Assembly: GCF_032854445.1 (NCBI RefSeq)
Contig: NC_088301.1
Span: 7,436,281 to 7,500,280 of the forward strand
From: Liolophura sinensis
Lineage: Eukaryota > Mollusca > Polyplacophora > Chitonida > Chitonidae
Length of the DNA: 64,000 nt
Direction: 5' to 3'
Below are positions 24,973 to 36,775 of this stretch, in pieces. A program made the position numbers and the translations under genes. The notes under the pieces are model-generated. The model ran no database searches and was not told where the DNA came from. It saw only the letters and a list, made by a program, of their open reading frames with translations. Within the stretch, counting starts at the first letter, position 1. Each line of letters begins with the position of its first letter.

Positions 24973-27470
24973 ACGCTGCATGAATAGTAATTAATGTAAC
25001 TTTATTCCCCCCACTCCTACCCAGCCACATAAAAGTTAAAAAGAGGATTCAAGAGCTAAAGCTCCTTGAGTACATCTTACAAAATGCTTTAGTTTTTCAC
25101 TCACTAGTATATACTTTACAAGAAAACAATAAAACATGTGTGAATGCTCCTGGGTACATAGTCACACTCTACAGAACTGTGGAGGATGCATGCTGACGGT
25201 GATATCTGACAAAATACACAATGCCGACAATTTACAGTGAACATTTCAGACAAGTGGTCTTCCACAGCTATGCAGCACTGTAGTGTGCCTGAGAGACTGA
25301 AGTATGAGTGGTATCACATGTACCTTTCATCTATAACAAGATAACACACCCTATAGCCCTTAAGCTCCGAGTCTCTCTACCATGACAATAATACTCGATC
25401 TTAATTTGTCGTGGTAACCAGATAACCCTGTTAGTGATTGGAACCTTCGGCAAAGAAGTAATGCGCCAGATCATACTTTCTAATGCAAATTGTCTTCAGT
25501 ATCTTAAGACTGCTAGATGTTATATGTCTTCAACTTCTTCATAAGCTAAGATTATATTGTTTGCTTGTTTTCTGCTGAGGGATTGTGGTGGTGAAAGAAA
25601 ATTATTTTGGTCCAATGACAAAAGTCTTATTACCCTATACTAGGCTCTGTTACAATCTGGACAGCCCTGTTGCTAGAGAGAGAGATGCAATGTGCACGCA
25701 TGGCCCAGTTAGAGAATACAAACACCTGGCCAACAGGCCCTTGGCCAATAACCTACACAAAGCTTATACTGCTATCTATTATATCAAGCCAGGAAGTACC
25801 AAGATTGACATTCGGGTGCCTTTTGCACGCTTAAAGCGAATCAGGTCCAAGCTGGATTATAACCACTGTCCTCTTGCAATTTCAGGCATTTCCCATTCTT
25901 CAGTTTTAGGAAGGATCCAATAAACATTTGACTGACCACAGGCCAGACTCTGCGTTAAAAGGTAAGACTCTCTACCAACTCAGAAGAAATTCTGTGTACA
26001 AACTAAAAAAGTTAGTTTTTAGTTCTCTGTATACATACCAGCACGTTGAAGATATCTCCAAGTTATGAAACTGTTCCTGCTCGATCAATTTCTGTTTGGT
26101 CATCTACATTGTAATTAAAAACAGTCTGACTAATCAGTACATCTTTTCATGCTCAGCAAAAACAGAGTACCATGTTAATGAAAAAATTCAATACATTAAA
26201 TAAACAACCACTTAAGTAAAGACGAAAAAACCTCTGCAAGTTAAGGCTATTTCACACATCAACGCTAATGCCTTCATTAAAACAAAACACAGCTTCGAAT
26301 GGCTTAATGTTTTCCTTTTTCTTATTTTTTTACTTCTTTTTTTTCTTCAAATTTCATATTTTAGTGTAAGTTTTTGCTAATAATAAATCAACTGCCCAGT
26401 ATGATATAAACCTGATGTGATCAAATGACAACTATACTTGTAACCATATGTTTAACTGCATAATTACATTTCCTTAACCTTCTTTATATTAAGAGCTTTT
26501 ATCTGCAACAGCCTTAACATGAATCCTTGCATGACCCCTTCAGTTTATTTAAAACTGAAATGAACTTTTCTCCATGAAGTTCAAATCAAAAGTTAACGAT
26601 AAATTCAAAATTTTAATGAAGTTAAATTTTCATCATATAATTCCTCGTGGTAATTTGGGCCTTCTGCTCCAGCAAATGCATTGTTTCAAATTGGAGACAC
26701 TGTGCATGTTTCATAAAACAAAGATATGACTTTAAGCAACAAACCACAAAGTAAAATTTAATATTCTGAACATTGAACACTGACATTCAAAGTTTGCTGG
26801 CTTATCCATCCTTTTTTATGCCTGAACAAAAGATATTAAAGCTATAAAGCTATATAAGACCACACTCTATAGTCACCTCTGATACATACAGCCCTTAGGC
26901 CATGCAGGCAGCTAATATGGTGACCTTGAATTAAATTTTAGGGGTAGCGTTTAAAATATTCACTGGACCATGAAGCCATTAGCATACCTACTTACAAATG
27001 AACCTTTCTAGGGCTACAAAGTCCCCATGCAGTGAGCTCTTCCAACTTTAATAACTCATTCAAATGTACTGTTGGTCACGGGATTTTCGTGTCACAGACG
27101 CTTTGGTAGAAGGATAAAGTACACCCTGAAGTCAGTTCTAACCCGATAACTGTCAATCAAAGTATGTCATCTTACTTGTGTTTGTGCCTACCTGCATGAA
27201 TGATAAGCTATAAGGTGGGTGGGTAATAGGGGACAACATATACTTCTTTCCAGAACACAAACAATACAGTGGTTCCAAGACAGAGAAAAACAGTCTTGGA
27301 GAGTTGTACCAAAACATTAACTAGTTAATGAACAGTTACAATTAAAAGCCCTAAAGTTCTAATATATACATATCATTATGTACATGTCTGCAGATAAGCC
27401 TATCAGATAAATATAATGAAAGCAAAATATAATAATACTACAACAAAACCAAAAAAGGTTTGTTACCACC
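24973..27470. other. unassigned non-coding stretch
   Basis: AT-rich. The 112-codon plus frame (25585-25923) begins in sequence with normal base balance but has no domain I recognise, and its length is within chance expectation. No repeat block identified. Confidence 0.4.
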
Positions 27471-27650
27471 ATACTTCAACCCTTTCACTTGTTTGCAAGG
27501 GCATTATTCTCTGTGGACTGATAAAATTGCACTTGTTGTGAGGCCATGAAATTGACCAATCCAACCAATGCTGTTTTGTCTCCAAAATCAAAAAAATGTG
27601 CATAAACTGTACTGAAAGGTTCTCTTTCATATGTGAAAAGGTTGAGAAAA
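27471..27650. mobile_element. 180-bp MITE (family M1), copy B
   Basis: The left end ATACTTCAACCCTTTCACTT and the reverse complement of the right end, TTTTCTCAACCTTTTCACAT, pair imperfectly. The interior shares CAATCCAACCAATG, TTTTGTCTCCAAA and ATGTGCATAAACTGTACTGA with 14164-14368. No TA flank is visible. The two overlapping minus frames over it are by-products. Confidence 0.6.
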
Positions 27651-27778
27651 AAGGGTAGGTAATAATAACACACACATGAGCAGACAGACAGGGGTTGCAC
27701 AAGCAAGGAGGTAAAAGTACATCGATTCATGTATACATGCAGAAGTGGCTCCATTTGTCCTCAAACTGAATTGGTCCT

Positions 27779-27862
27779 AGATGACGTACAGATACGCACA
27801 CCATATTGACGGAAGACAACCACAAAGGTTCCACAAGCAGTGAGTGCGGTGCGATCTAGGCT
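27779..27862 (-). mobile_element. SINE-like repeat family 2, short fragment
   Basis: GATGACGTACAGATACGCAC and CCACAAGCAGTGAGTG match the equivalent parts of 17743-18030 (GATGTTGTACAGATATG; CCACAAGCAGTGAGAG). The middle is deleted. Confidence 0.4.
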
Positions 27863-28069
27863 TTTCTATTATGTTTTGCTTCAACGAAGTATACATCTAT
27901 GAACAGATTCTTTCCAGTCCTAATTACTCATAAAATAGAACTTCATTTGACCAAATTTCTTTTCTCAATTCCACCCCTCATATATTCCATATTTCTCCCA
28001 ACTTCCGAGATAATAACATTTCTTTGTGATAATTACTGTTATGTGCTTCAAACATGTATCATTTTTTCC

Positions 28070-28495
28070 CAATGAACCACTTCATATATTAACATTTCAT
28101 TGTAATGTTCATGTACTTCACATGCACACTTCATCCTAATGAAGCAATTCATACATTCACATATATTTCTAATAGTTTCGGACTTCTGATATTCACATTT
28201 TTCCCAATGAAGCATGTATTCCTGTATTCACACTTCTCCCAATGAAGCATGTATTCATGTATTCACACTTTTCCCAATGAAGCATGTATTCACATTTTTC
28301 CCAATGAAGCATGTATTCATGTATTCACACTTCTCCCGATGAAGCATGTATTCCTGTATTTACACTTCTCCCAATGAAGCATGTATTCATGTATTCACAC
28401 TTCTCCCAATGAAGCATGTATTCATACTTCTCCCAATGAAGCATGTACTCATGTATTCACATTTTCCCCAATGAAGCATGTATTCACATTTACTC
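28070..28495. repeat. tandem array with 27/35-bp units
   Basis: Repeats of CCCAATGAAGCATGTATTCA followed by TGTATTCACACTTCT. Longer units of about 35 bp alternate with shorter ones of about 27 bp that lack the second ATTCATGT. The units become progressively more diverged toward 28070, as if the right side is the more recently expanded part. Confidence 0.85.
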
Positions 28496-30592
28496 CCCAT
28501 TAGAACGCTTCATAGTTGGCAAATAACCCAAAATGTCCAAATCAGTGCTGTCTAGAAATTAATGAAATCTAAGAATAGCTGATGTGGTTATAACTACAAG
28601 TTGCTGGCATCCCTGCACAAAAGTGTTCAGTTGAAGGATGCACATGGTACCATTCACTAACGTTACCTACATCACCCTATGGCGCAAACTGCATGTCTGA
28701 AATGCCGTCAAGTTGTGCGAACCACTTATACGTCTCAATTGAATTATCCAAGCACAGCGATATCTAAAACTGGGAAGGATTTGCCCAGTACATCACTCGG
28801 CTTTAATTACTATTGATTGTTTTTGAAGAGAGAAGAACAATTGGATAGAAGCTGTAGCTAGCACCTGCCTCATGGTGGGCTGATATAAGAGCACATTAGA
28901 GCGCCTCTATTAAGGGACTTATCAACATTTTAAGACATGCAGAATTGTTTGGGGAAGGGGGAAAGGTAGGAAACACTGGAATGGTTAGTGAACACGCAAT
29001 TCCGCTTAAGGGAGCTGCTAACCTTGACAGTAAATTCTGTGTGAGGCAAAATAAAAGGTCGTGAAATTATAAATAAGGTAGAGAGAACCCATGAAGTCCT
29101 CTCCATGCCCACATACATCCTGTTTCATTTATAATTTACAGTTATTTAAGAAACCTGGGTTTAGAATTACGTAACTATTGTATGTACCTGTTTCATCACC
29201 AAAGCCAGAAATTAAAGTACCGTATAACAAATATCTCAAGAGGCTATTGCAAGAGAAGAACCTACCTGTCACATTCCTTCAAAAACAGCCACAGGTTAGA
29301 ACCAATACATGTACAAAGCAAGTTGATTTATTTTTTCGAAGCTGTAAACACAAGTGCTTATATTAGATAACATCAATGGGGTTTACTTTACACATCTAAC
29401 ATGAAAATAGTAAAATTCCCAGTAGATAAATGATCTGCATATATGGAATCATGTAAGTTCAAACTTCAAACCCACAAAGCTGAAGAAAATACAGGAGAAG
29501 GTGTTGTAAAATATACTATTACACAGAGATGATTCTTGAACAGAAATTTGAGACCATGCAGGGCAACTCTACCTGAAACTCAAACATTTCCAAATACTCT
29601 GGAAGCATTGCAGAAAATTAAAACATGTTCAAGTATGATTTCCTTCCACCATGCTCTGCTTGCAAATCTAGCACTGAAGGCTATGTATTAAAAGTGTTCA
29701 TATTATACTATCACCGAGCCAACTTCAGTGCTGTTAAATTCCACATAACAAAAGTCCCCCTAATGGGGAGATACTTTAACATGCCTCCTTGACAATAAAA
29801 GATAAAATATAAGCCAAAACAAAAGTTTTCCGTCAAATGTTAATGGGTGTCACAAATGAATATGAAATTGAGGCTTCAGACTACAATTTCAGTAAGCTCC
29901 ATGTATAACTACTTGGTCTGATCAGCAGAAACTCCAGATGTACAACGCAGGCACCACCACCATGCAGGCCTCTGTAAGGACCACAACACGCAACCTGGCT
30001 GGCAGTTGGGCTACAACAGTTTTTGATCTCTGCACAAGTGCTATGTTGTGTTGAGAAAACAGGTACTTAACCCCCAGGGTTCTCCTCCCCTTATCTATAG
30101 CGTGAAGATAGCCTCCCACCGCTCACGCCAGCTTCCAGGGCAATCAAAACATTTAGGGAAACATTAGCGCAACATCTAGGTATACAGTGTCTAGGTAAGA
30201 AAAGCACACCAGTATGTAACCAACCATAGACAGGCAATTTTACATCTGACAGCTGAACATCAAACAGAAGGCCATCAGCAACAACTACACAGTGTGGAGC
30301 TGTAGATATGCCCTACACATACTACAGAGATAACTGACCAGGAAACTTTGATCTGTGCTGACAGGTTTTATCACCAAAAGATCATATTCCATCCCATTAT
30401 TTTAAGTAGCACATACTCTCTCTGCTTTACATGTTACCTACGCCAAGACGTTCTCACGAGAGCTAATTGCTAATTTTCGTAGTGTGCAGACTTCAGCTTC
30501 CTGAATGATGTCAACATGTAATTTTCATAAAATCTTCATGTGCAACAATGATGTAATAACATAATAAAATTTAAAATCAACTCAATGTCACC
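28496..30592. other. unassigned non-coding stretch
   Basis: No exon or repeat recognised. The frames at 28930-29370 are short, overlapping and without domains. Confidence 0.45.
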
Positions 30593-31142
30593 TTAAAGGT
30601 GAACTGTTCCTGCTGATCACATTTTTCTCGCAAAACTGACACAGTATATCTTAGAGATGATTTAAAGAGTTAAAATCAGACCCCTCCTCCACTCAAAATT
30701 ATGCTCCAACCATTTTGAGGCATGTTTTGACCCAGCTTACAGGATAAAAATGAGGTTTGGAATTAAATTGGAGAGGAACAGAGAGTAAAAAAAATCAGAC
30801 AACGGTTGAAAACAGAAGCAGTACGTACTATTTTCAACATTCCTGGTCACCAAAGCAGTTCTCCTGTCAAAAAATGTGGGTCAAATCCAATGTAGCCTTT
30901 AAACCTTTAAACAGGATTGCTACTGTTATGTAATGCATATTTGGCATACTGGCACCATTCAAGGACAGACAAGCAATGTGAATTTTTTTTGCTCGGAATT
31001 TTTGGTGTTAAATACATTTTAAATTCTGCAAGTAAAATAACTCACCAGTTGCATTTTTTTGTTTTCATATTTTTTTCCATATCACAGTTATACCATTCAG
31101 TTAGGTAAATTAAGAAATAAAACTGAGACAGTTCACCTTTAA
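30593..31142. mobile_element. 550-bp non-autonomous DNA transposon
   Basis: TTAAAGGTGAACTGT at the left end and its exact reverse complement at the right end form a perfect 15-bp inverted repeat. If TA is the target duplication (30594-30595 and 31140-31141), the element is AAGGTGAACTGT...ACAGTTCACCTT. That would fit Tc1/mariner-type insertion. The palindromic junction makes the exact border ambiguous. No transposase is present. Confidence 0.7.
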
Positions 31143-31660
31143 TACCAAGGTGAGAAATGCACATACATGCACATGAAAGCATTAATTTAACCACTATTCT
31201 TTTGATACCAAAATACATCCGCCTATTTAAATCTGGGTCTACACATAGTTCACAAATCAATCTATAATAGTATAGGTCAGCCAAGAATACTGTCCTTAAT
31301 GTTTTTTCCCCTGTTGCTTTTGCAGGCACCAAAACATTCCAGCTCTATGACAACCATCTTGGCATATTGAATAAGATCTATATAACCAAGAAATACACTT
31401 TGATATACATGAAACTACTTGTGAATCTTCATTATATATAGCCATTCATGTTCCAGTGAGAACCATACAGCTGCACTGGTTTCTCATGTATATGAGATCA
31501 TTGTGGGTCATAATGATGAATATTAACTGTTAAGAGGCCGGAATTCACCAGTATTAATAAATACATGTGACCATTTGCCACCTATCATGCTTTTCATCAC
31601 TGCTCTGGTTTTAATCTCCCTACAGTATATTTTTTTTTAATATCAACAGTACTGTGACAA
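31143..31660. other. unassigned spacer between two transposons
   Basis: About 500 bp of AT-rich sequence with no gene seen. Confidence 0.45.
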
Positions 31661-32017
31661 TAGGGGAGTTTCGAGTTCAAATTTTTTGGTTATTAAAGGT
31701 AAAAACCCCCCTGTATCATAAGACTTATGAAAAATGGTAGGCCATCTTTGCTAACACTCATTTAATTACCGATCACCTGTCTTACCATGTTCCAGAGGCA
31801 CAAATGGTACCTCACTCTTCTACAAGTCTCTCAAGTTCACAAATGTTCAGCTCATCAATTTTCTGCATTGTTCTGCATTACTTTTGTGAACCTTTTTTCT
31901 GACACCTCATGTTATAGTACATGTGACCAAACATAGTTGCTTAACATTTCTGACAGGTCATATAATACAATAGGGTTTTTTTTACCCTTTAGGAACAGAA
32001 CAGTTCAAACTCCCCTA
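31661..32017. mobile_element. 357-bp MITE with long imperfect inverted repeats
   Basis: TAGGGGAGTTTCGAGTTC at the left faces a right end whose reverse complement is TAGGGGAGTTTGAACTGTTC. Pairing resumes further in (TAAAGGTAAAAACCCCCC against TAAAGGGTAAAAAAAACCC), so each arm spans about 70 bp. The outermost TA on both sides is probably the target duplication. No coding capacity. Confidence 0.7.
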
Positions 32018-32539
32018 ATGATGTAATAATAAAGGGTATCCTTCACCATTTGGCTTCAACTTATCAGGTTTCATCAGATGCCCCTTGCACGAATGTGGCA
32101 AGAGATGCATTGTGGTAAAAGGACCAATGTCAGATCTCCTGTCAATATATGACATTAATGAAATCCTGAGTAAACGGATATCACTTAAGCTGATTATAGC
32201 AGCTTAGGGTCAGGGAAAGGAGGAGAAAAAAAAAAACCAAAAACAAAAGAGAAAAAAAACACACACCCAACAGTCTGGTGCTATGTAGATTCTGTTTAGC
32301 AAAAGCCTTGCCGGCTCAGCAGAACAAATGAAGATCACAAAAATAAAGCGTGTATCCAATGTCTGATCAAAGCAAGGATATTAACACAGACACGTACGGA
32401 AGACACTTCTAAAGACAGGCGTCAAAGGGATAAATGCTCTGATTTCAACAAAAACCCCAAAGCACAGTTCCTTTCTGAGTGTATCACCAGGGCTCCTTTA
32501 TATTACATGGAATGTAAATCAAAAGTCTTTGCAAACGAA
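32018..32539. other. unassigned non-coding stretch
   Basis: A-rich blocks at 32220-32262. No gene recognised. Confidence 0.45.
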
Positions 32540-32628
32540 ATCAATCTAGCCTTTGTAGGCATAACTGAGTTTTCTAGATCAACAGAATCAATCTGGCCTT
32601 CATGGGCATAACTGAGTTTTCTGGATCA
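32540..32628. repeat. 47-bp tandem duplication
   Basis: Two adjacent copies share ATCAATCT(A/G)GCCTT and GGCATAACTGAGTTTTCT with a handful of differences. A local duplication with no frame maintained. Confidence 0.8.
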
Positions 32629-33599
32629 TTTGTCATGCAGACAAATAAGTCTGAGCACTGAAATCGGTGCAAGAAAACATTGCAAAGTCATAAGGGAGCC
32701 TACATACAACACTGGCTAAACTTGCTAATCTAATACTAAAAGGGAAATTCTCCTTTATAAGAAAATGTTCAAGAAAAATTGGCAAAATAAGCTTTATGTA
32801 GCTATAAAGCTTGAAGTGTGCAGACTCTCTGTGAGTGCATCAAAACTGTAATCAGTAAAAGGGGTTGACATGTTTGTTGAGAACCAATGTTCTAATTATT
32901 ATAAAGGGCAAACACATAGAGGTATGTCTTATCACTTTGATTTCTTTTCTAAACAGGATAATGTCATTCATGTAATCACTAAGGGTTTGACTGAGATTCT
33001 GGCCAACGACACTCCAGTATATTGCATTTATCTGACCACAGTCATGTTCATTGGTGGCGTAAAGTTTACAAGTATTTTCTAAATTTAATGTACCGTTCAT
33101 ATCTGTCACTCACATCAAATAATTTCTTTACTAGAAAGACTGAGGAAACCATGATACCGTAATAAAGTAAAACATATAAATTGCCTATTTTTGTAAGGAA
33201 AGTCTTAGGAACGGTGACTTCCAATGAATTTCCATAAACATGTCTGTGTACAGTGCAATTCAGGAAGAACTGATTTCATCACTGAAATATCAATGGAGGT
33301 GTGAATTCAAACAAAGGGGACTGTGGTGCTATGTCTGTCAGAGCATCAGAAGAATTCTATCACACGCTACTGGCAATTTAATCACATCCCTTATCAAAAA
33401 GGTCACTGAACCACCAGCCGTCCACATCACTAACTTCAAACCCTTGAAAAAAAAAAGGTAAGAAGTCTCCAGAATTTGACAAGCTTGTTACCTCTGCCAT
33501 CCTTGTCTTTCAAAATAAGGCATGACATTTACAACCTTAAAAAAAAAAAACATGTTAGCTGTCAAGAAGGAACTTTTTTTTATCATAAGCCTTCAGGAG
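32629..33599. other. unassigned non-coding stretch
   Basis: A 73-codon plus frame (33240-33461) runs up to AAAAG/GTAAGAAG, a fair donor at about 33458. Its peptide ends in a Lys run from an A-tract and matches nothing I know. It is probably chance. Confidence 0.4.
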
Positions 33600-34600
33600 G
33601 GAAATGTCGGGAATGCTGCAACAGTTGACACCGGCAACAGATGGCTTTGATGACGCATTCCCTAAAGACTCGGAACACCATATGGACAGTATGGGCTAAA
33701 GCTGGGCACCCTGTTAATTTGTGCATGCAAACAGTCACAGTACTTAGATGGTTACAGAGTCAATAGAGTGGAAAATGAGGATTAATGTCATCGGCGGCCG
33801 TGATTATTTCCCAACACTGACCACAATCGTCTGGGAAGAAATTCCGTAATGTAGGGCTCGGGAGGAAATCTCATCAAAACTATCTTCAGCAGAGAGGACT
33901 GAATCAATATGCCATCAAAACCCTTTCCAGGAACTGGACAGACTGGCAACTGTGAGGCAATGTTCTTAGCCTCGTGCAAGTTGTGGCAAGCAACTACCAT
34001 ATGTCAGAATACAGATATTGGATCCCAAATGGACGAGTATGAGTTTCCAAACACGGGATCAAACGGGATCCTGTAACGGCAACCATGCTAGCGATTTTCA
34101 CGAAACGAAGCCTCTGTTTCTTGGGCAAGTCATAAGCCAATCAAGGCAGGACTACACGATCTGTTTGCATTCTTGTTCTCTTTTGATTTCACAATGTACA
34201 CTGATGCTGACTGGTCAACATGTTCTGTCCACTATGGTCTTATTTTGGCTTTTCCCCCTGAGAGATAAGGTCCCCTTCATACAAATCACATCCATGGATA
34301 AGCCTAGCTCCATTACCCCAGTCCTTCAACTGGGGGCCACAATAACAATCCAATGGTTAATCTTCAACCAAATATTAGTTTGGAGCTGAGTAAATCGTCT
34401 CAGAACGCCGCTGGGCCATCTATTAACTTCCTCTCAAGCCTCGGGCTTTGTCATCAAAGCCTGTTCGTCTTAACTCCTTCTGACAACTGGAAACTTAGTT
34501 GGTGTCCAAAGCGACTTCTGCCACTGCTTTATCACACAAAATGTCCATATGCCTCAATATCTGCAATAACTATCTGCCACACATGACCTATTTAGTTTTC
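33600..34600. promoter_or_regulatory. possible regulatory block, repeat-free
   Basis: About 1 kb free of recognised repeats and more base-balanced than its surroundings. It holds homeobox/OTX-like words (GGATTAATG near 33780, GTGATTATTT near 33800) and CpGs (CGGCGGCC). The plus frames of 123 and 77 codons (34018-34389, 34353-34586) have no domain I recognise. It could be an intronic enhancer. Only comparison with a related genome can tell. This is inference from composition, not a demonstrated element. Confidence 0.2.
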
Positions 34601-34812
34601 TCAGCTAGCAACATTAATGAGCTTGGACTTACATTTAAATGCTAACTGGAAAACACATATCAACCACCAGCAACCATACATGACAAGAATGGGTTTTTTA
34701 ACTATACATATCCCAAGTTTTGAGAAAGAATGAATTCCATTTGACTAGGATGACAAATGATCCTTTCATTTGAGTTCAAAAGAGTTCATATAAATATTAC
34801 AGACATCCTGTA

Positions 34813-34998
34813 ATTCTTGAACCTTTTCGCATGTATGCAAGGGGTTTATTCAAGCATATTCTAAAGGCATTATTCTGTTCAGACAGATAAAATTATACCT
34901 TTTGTGTAGCTCTGAAAATGGCCAATCCAACCAACATAGTTTTGTCTCCAAAACATCTGAATTATCTGCAAATCATATCATTTGAAAAAGGGGCATAA
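34813..34998. mobile_element. MITE (family M1), copy C, right end degraded
   Basis: The left end ATTCTTGAACCTTTTCGCAT follows TA. The interior shares TTTATTC, AAAGGCATTATT, CAATCCAACCAACATAG and TTTTGTCTCC with 14164-14368. The right terminal repeat is reduced to a TTTGAAAAAGG-like remnant, so the border is approximate. Confidence 0.55.
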
Positions 34999-35528
34999 CC
35001 ATATCAGCCATACCAACTACATGGACATTGTACAAACATAATTCAGTCCTTTTCCTTGCAGATTATTAATATTTAAACAGTTCAAGAGCTGTACCAAAAA
35101 TACCAACTCTCAGTAGAATCAATTCAATAAGCAAGAATAAAATCCAGACAAATGACCCCAAAGGCCGACCACAGATGGACTGACCTCGCTATCTACTGGT
35201 CAAAGACAATGCAATCTGACGTAGGCTCATCCAGTGGGAGTTGACAACTTCTCCACCTCGTATCAAATAACATGGCTGCATTAGTACTAAAGGTGACGAA
35301 CTCTGGAAACTAGATCTCAACAATTCACAGTTTCTGTCCCATGAGATAATAAGTGGTATCTCAACTGGATGTAGCTGGTTTACATTGGATATAGTCACTG
35401 TGGAACCAGGCTGCTGGAATCTGGGGATAAATACATGCACAAAATGTTGGGTTAACAGTCTGGTCCAACAAATGATAAATATAATTTATTTCTTTAATTT
35501 CAGTCAAATGTCTGTTCACAGTTTTCTT
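34999..35528. other. unassigned non-coding stretch
   Basis: Opposite-strand frames at 35189-35440 and 35385-35735 overlap. The second runs into the SINE and is not a gene. Nothing else seen. Confidence 0.45.
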
Positions 35529-35540
35529 ATACCTGTGCAA

Positions 35541-35807
35541 GGAACTTCCGTGGCTAAGTTGGTTAGCGCACTAGTGCAGCGTAATGACCAAGAAGCCTCT
35601 CAACAATGCAGTCGCTATGAGTTCAAGTCTAGTTTATTCTGGCTTCCTCTCCGGCTGTATTTGGGAAGGTCTTCCAGCAACCTGCAGATGTTCGTGGATT
35701 TCTCCCGGGCTCTGCCTGGTTTCCTCCAAGCTTAATGCTGGCTGCCGTCGTATAAGTGAAATATTCTTGAGTACGGCGTAAAACACCAGTCAAATAAATA
35801 AATAAAT
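35541..35807 (+). mobile_element. tRNA-derived SINE (family 1), best-preserved full-length copy
   Basis: The 5' part is tRNA-like. A-box-like TGGCTAAGTTGG lies at 35551-35562 and B-box-like GTTCAAGTC at 35621-35629; together these are an internal RNA polymerase III promoter. Next comes a central body (GGCTTCCTCTCCGGCTGTAT, GGGAAGGTCTTCCAGCAACC, GCTCTGCCTGGTTTCCTCC). The 3' part is shared by all copies (AAGTGAAATATTCTTGAGTA, CGGCGTAAAACACCAGTC) and ends in an (AAAT)n-like tail. Imperfect 12-bp flanks ATACCTGTGCAA (35529-35540) and ATACTTGTACAA (35808-35819) are probably the target-site duplication, 10 of 12 bases identical. It is therefore an old but complete insertion. The open frames over it are not genes. 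Confidence 0.85.
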
Positions 35808-35819
35808 ATACTTGTACAA

Positions 35820-36111
35820 ATTATTATCAGTTGACAGGCTCATGGGTGAAACAAACTAACAAAACTAAAAACACTGCCCTTCAAAAGGTCTCAGCTATCA
35901 GCAAAAGCAAATTCTTAAAGCCAAAGAAAACACTGAAATGAAGCACAATCAGATGAAAGGGCATTAACCACTGTCCAGGAAAATATTCTGATTTTTTTGT
36001 TGTCCACATTCTTCATTTCAAGGTCAATTTGGCAAATCAATGAACGTATATCTATGATCATTATTATTATGTGTATGCATTTTGAACTATGAAATCAATC
36101 AGCTAAGATTA
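35820..36111. other. unassigned spacer
   Basis: AT-rich sequence between the SINE and the fold-back element. Nothing recognised. Confidence 0.45.
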
Positions 36112-36775
36112 TGTTAAGTGGCAAAACCTGATGTGACATCGCTGGTCTCAATATGGTCAGAAAGGGTCACTGTAGACTCGAGAGTTTCAAATGCTTTTCA
36201 TCAGTCTAAACAAGTTCTAAAAAAATAAATAAATGAACACTTTTTCTGAACACTGTTTGACAGTCTTTCATCAGACATATACTTTGTTTTAAGATTACCA
36301 TAGCCTTTAAATGATTTGCTGTACAAAAATCCTATAAAATAAGGTTTACAGAGTAAACTATATAATGCAAACTGCATTTGGTTGGCATAACATTTCTTTT
36401 CTTGGATACACTAAATGTAGTTCTGCTCACTCACCAATATAAAAATCACCATTCAGGAATATACAACATTTATACTCAAGTCTCATCCATGTGATAATAT
36501 GTGAGGGATAAAAATCCTGTTACAGAAGTATTTATATACAGTTTGAGTTGGTGTGACAGAATAACAGTTGCAATTAATTGTAAGCTCAGTCTGGTTTATC
36601 GGCCTGTCATTTAAAGGCTAAAGTAATCTTAAAGCGAAGTACGTGTCCGATGAAAGACCATCTTATTTATTTTTTTAGAACTTGTTTAGCCTGTATTTGA
36701 AACTTTGGAGTCTACAGTGACCCTTTCTGGTCATATTGAGACCAGTGAAGTCACATCAGGTTTTGCAACTTGACA
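36112..36775. mobile_element. 660-bp fold-back element with long inverted arms
   Basis: The left arm (about 36112-36314) and the right arm (about 36607-36775) are inverted copies. Shared blocks include GCAAAACCTGATGTGAC, GGTCTCAATATG, AGAAAGGGTCACTGTAGACT, AAACAAGTTCTAAAAAAATA, AGTCTTTCATC and TAGCCTTTAAATGA, in mirrored order. A central loop of about 290 bp separates them and encodes nothing. The left arm has an insertion of about 35 bp relative to the right. No transposase and no certain target duplication were found, so the class is open. A transcript through it could form a long imperfect double-stranded RNA. Confidence 0.75.

Noticed and set aside
25585-25923. 112-codon plus frame
   Set aside because: No domain and no paired splice sites. 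Chance length.
28200-28495. Regularly spaced repeats that might suggest a CRISPR array
   Set aside because: The units are contiguous tandem copies without unique spacers, and the genome is eukaryotic.
33240-33461. 73-codon plus frame ending at a donor-like GTAAGA
   Set aside because: Its C-terminal Lys run comes from an A-tract. No acceptor, and no peptide recognised.
34018-34389. 123-codon plus frame
   Set aside because: No domain recognised. Its length is within chance expectation for 64 kb of AT-rich DNA.
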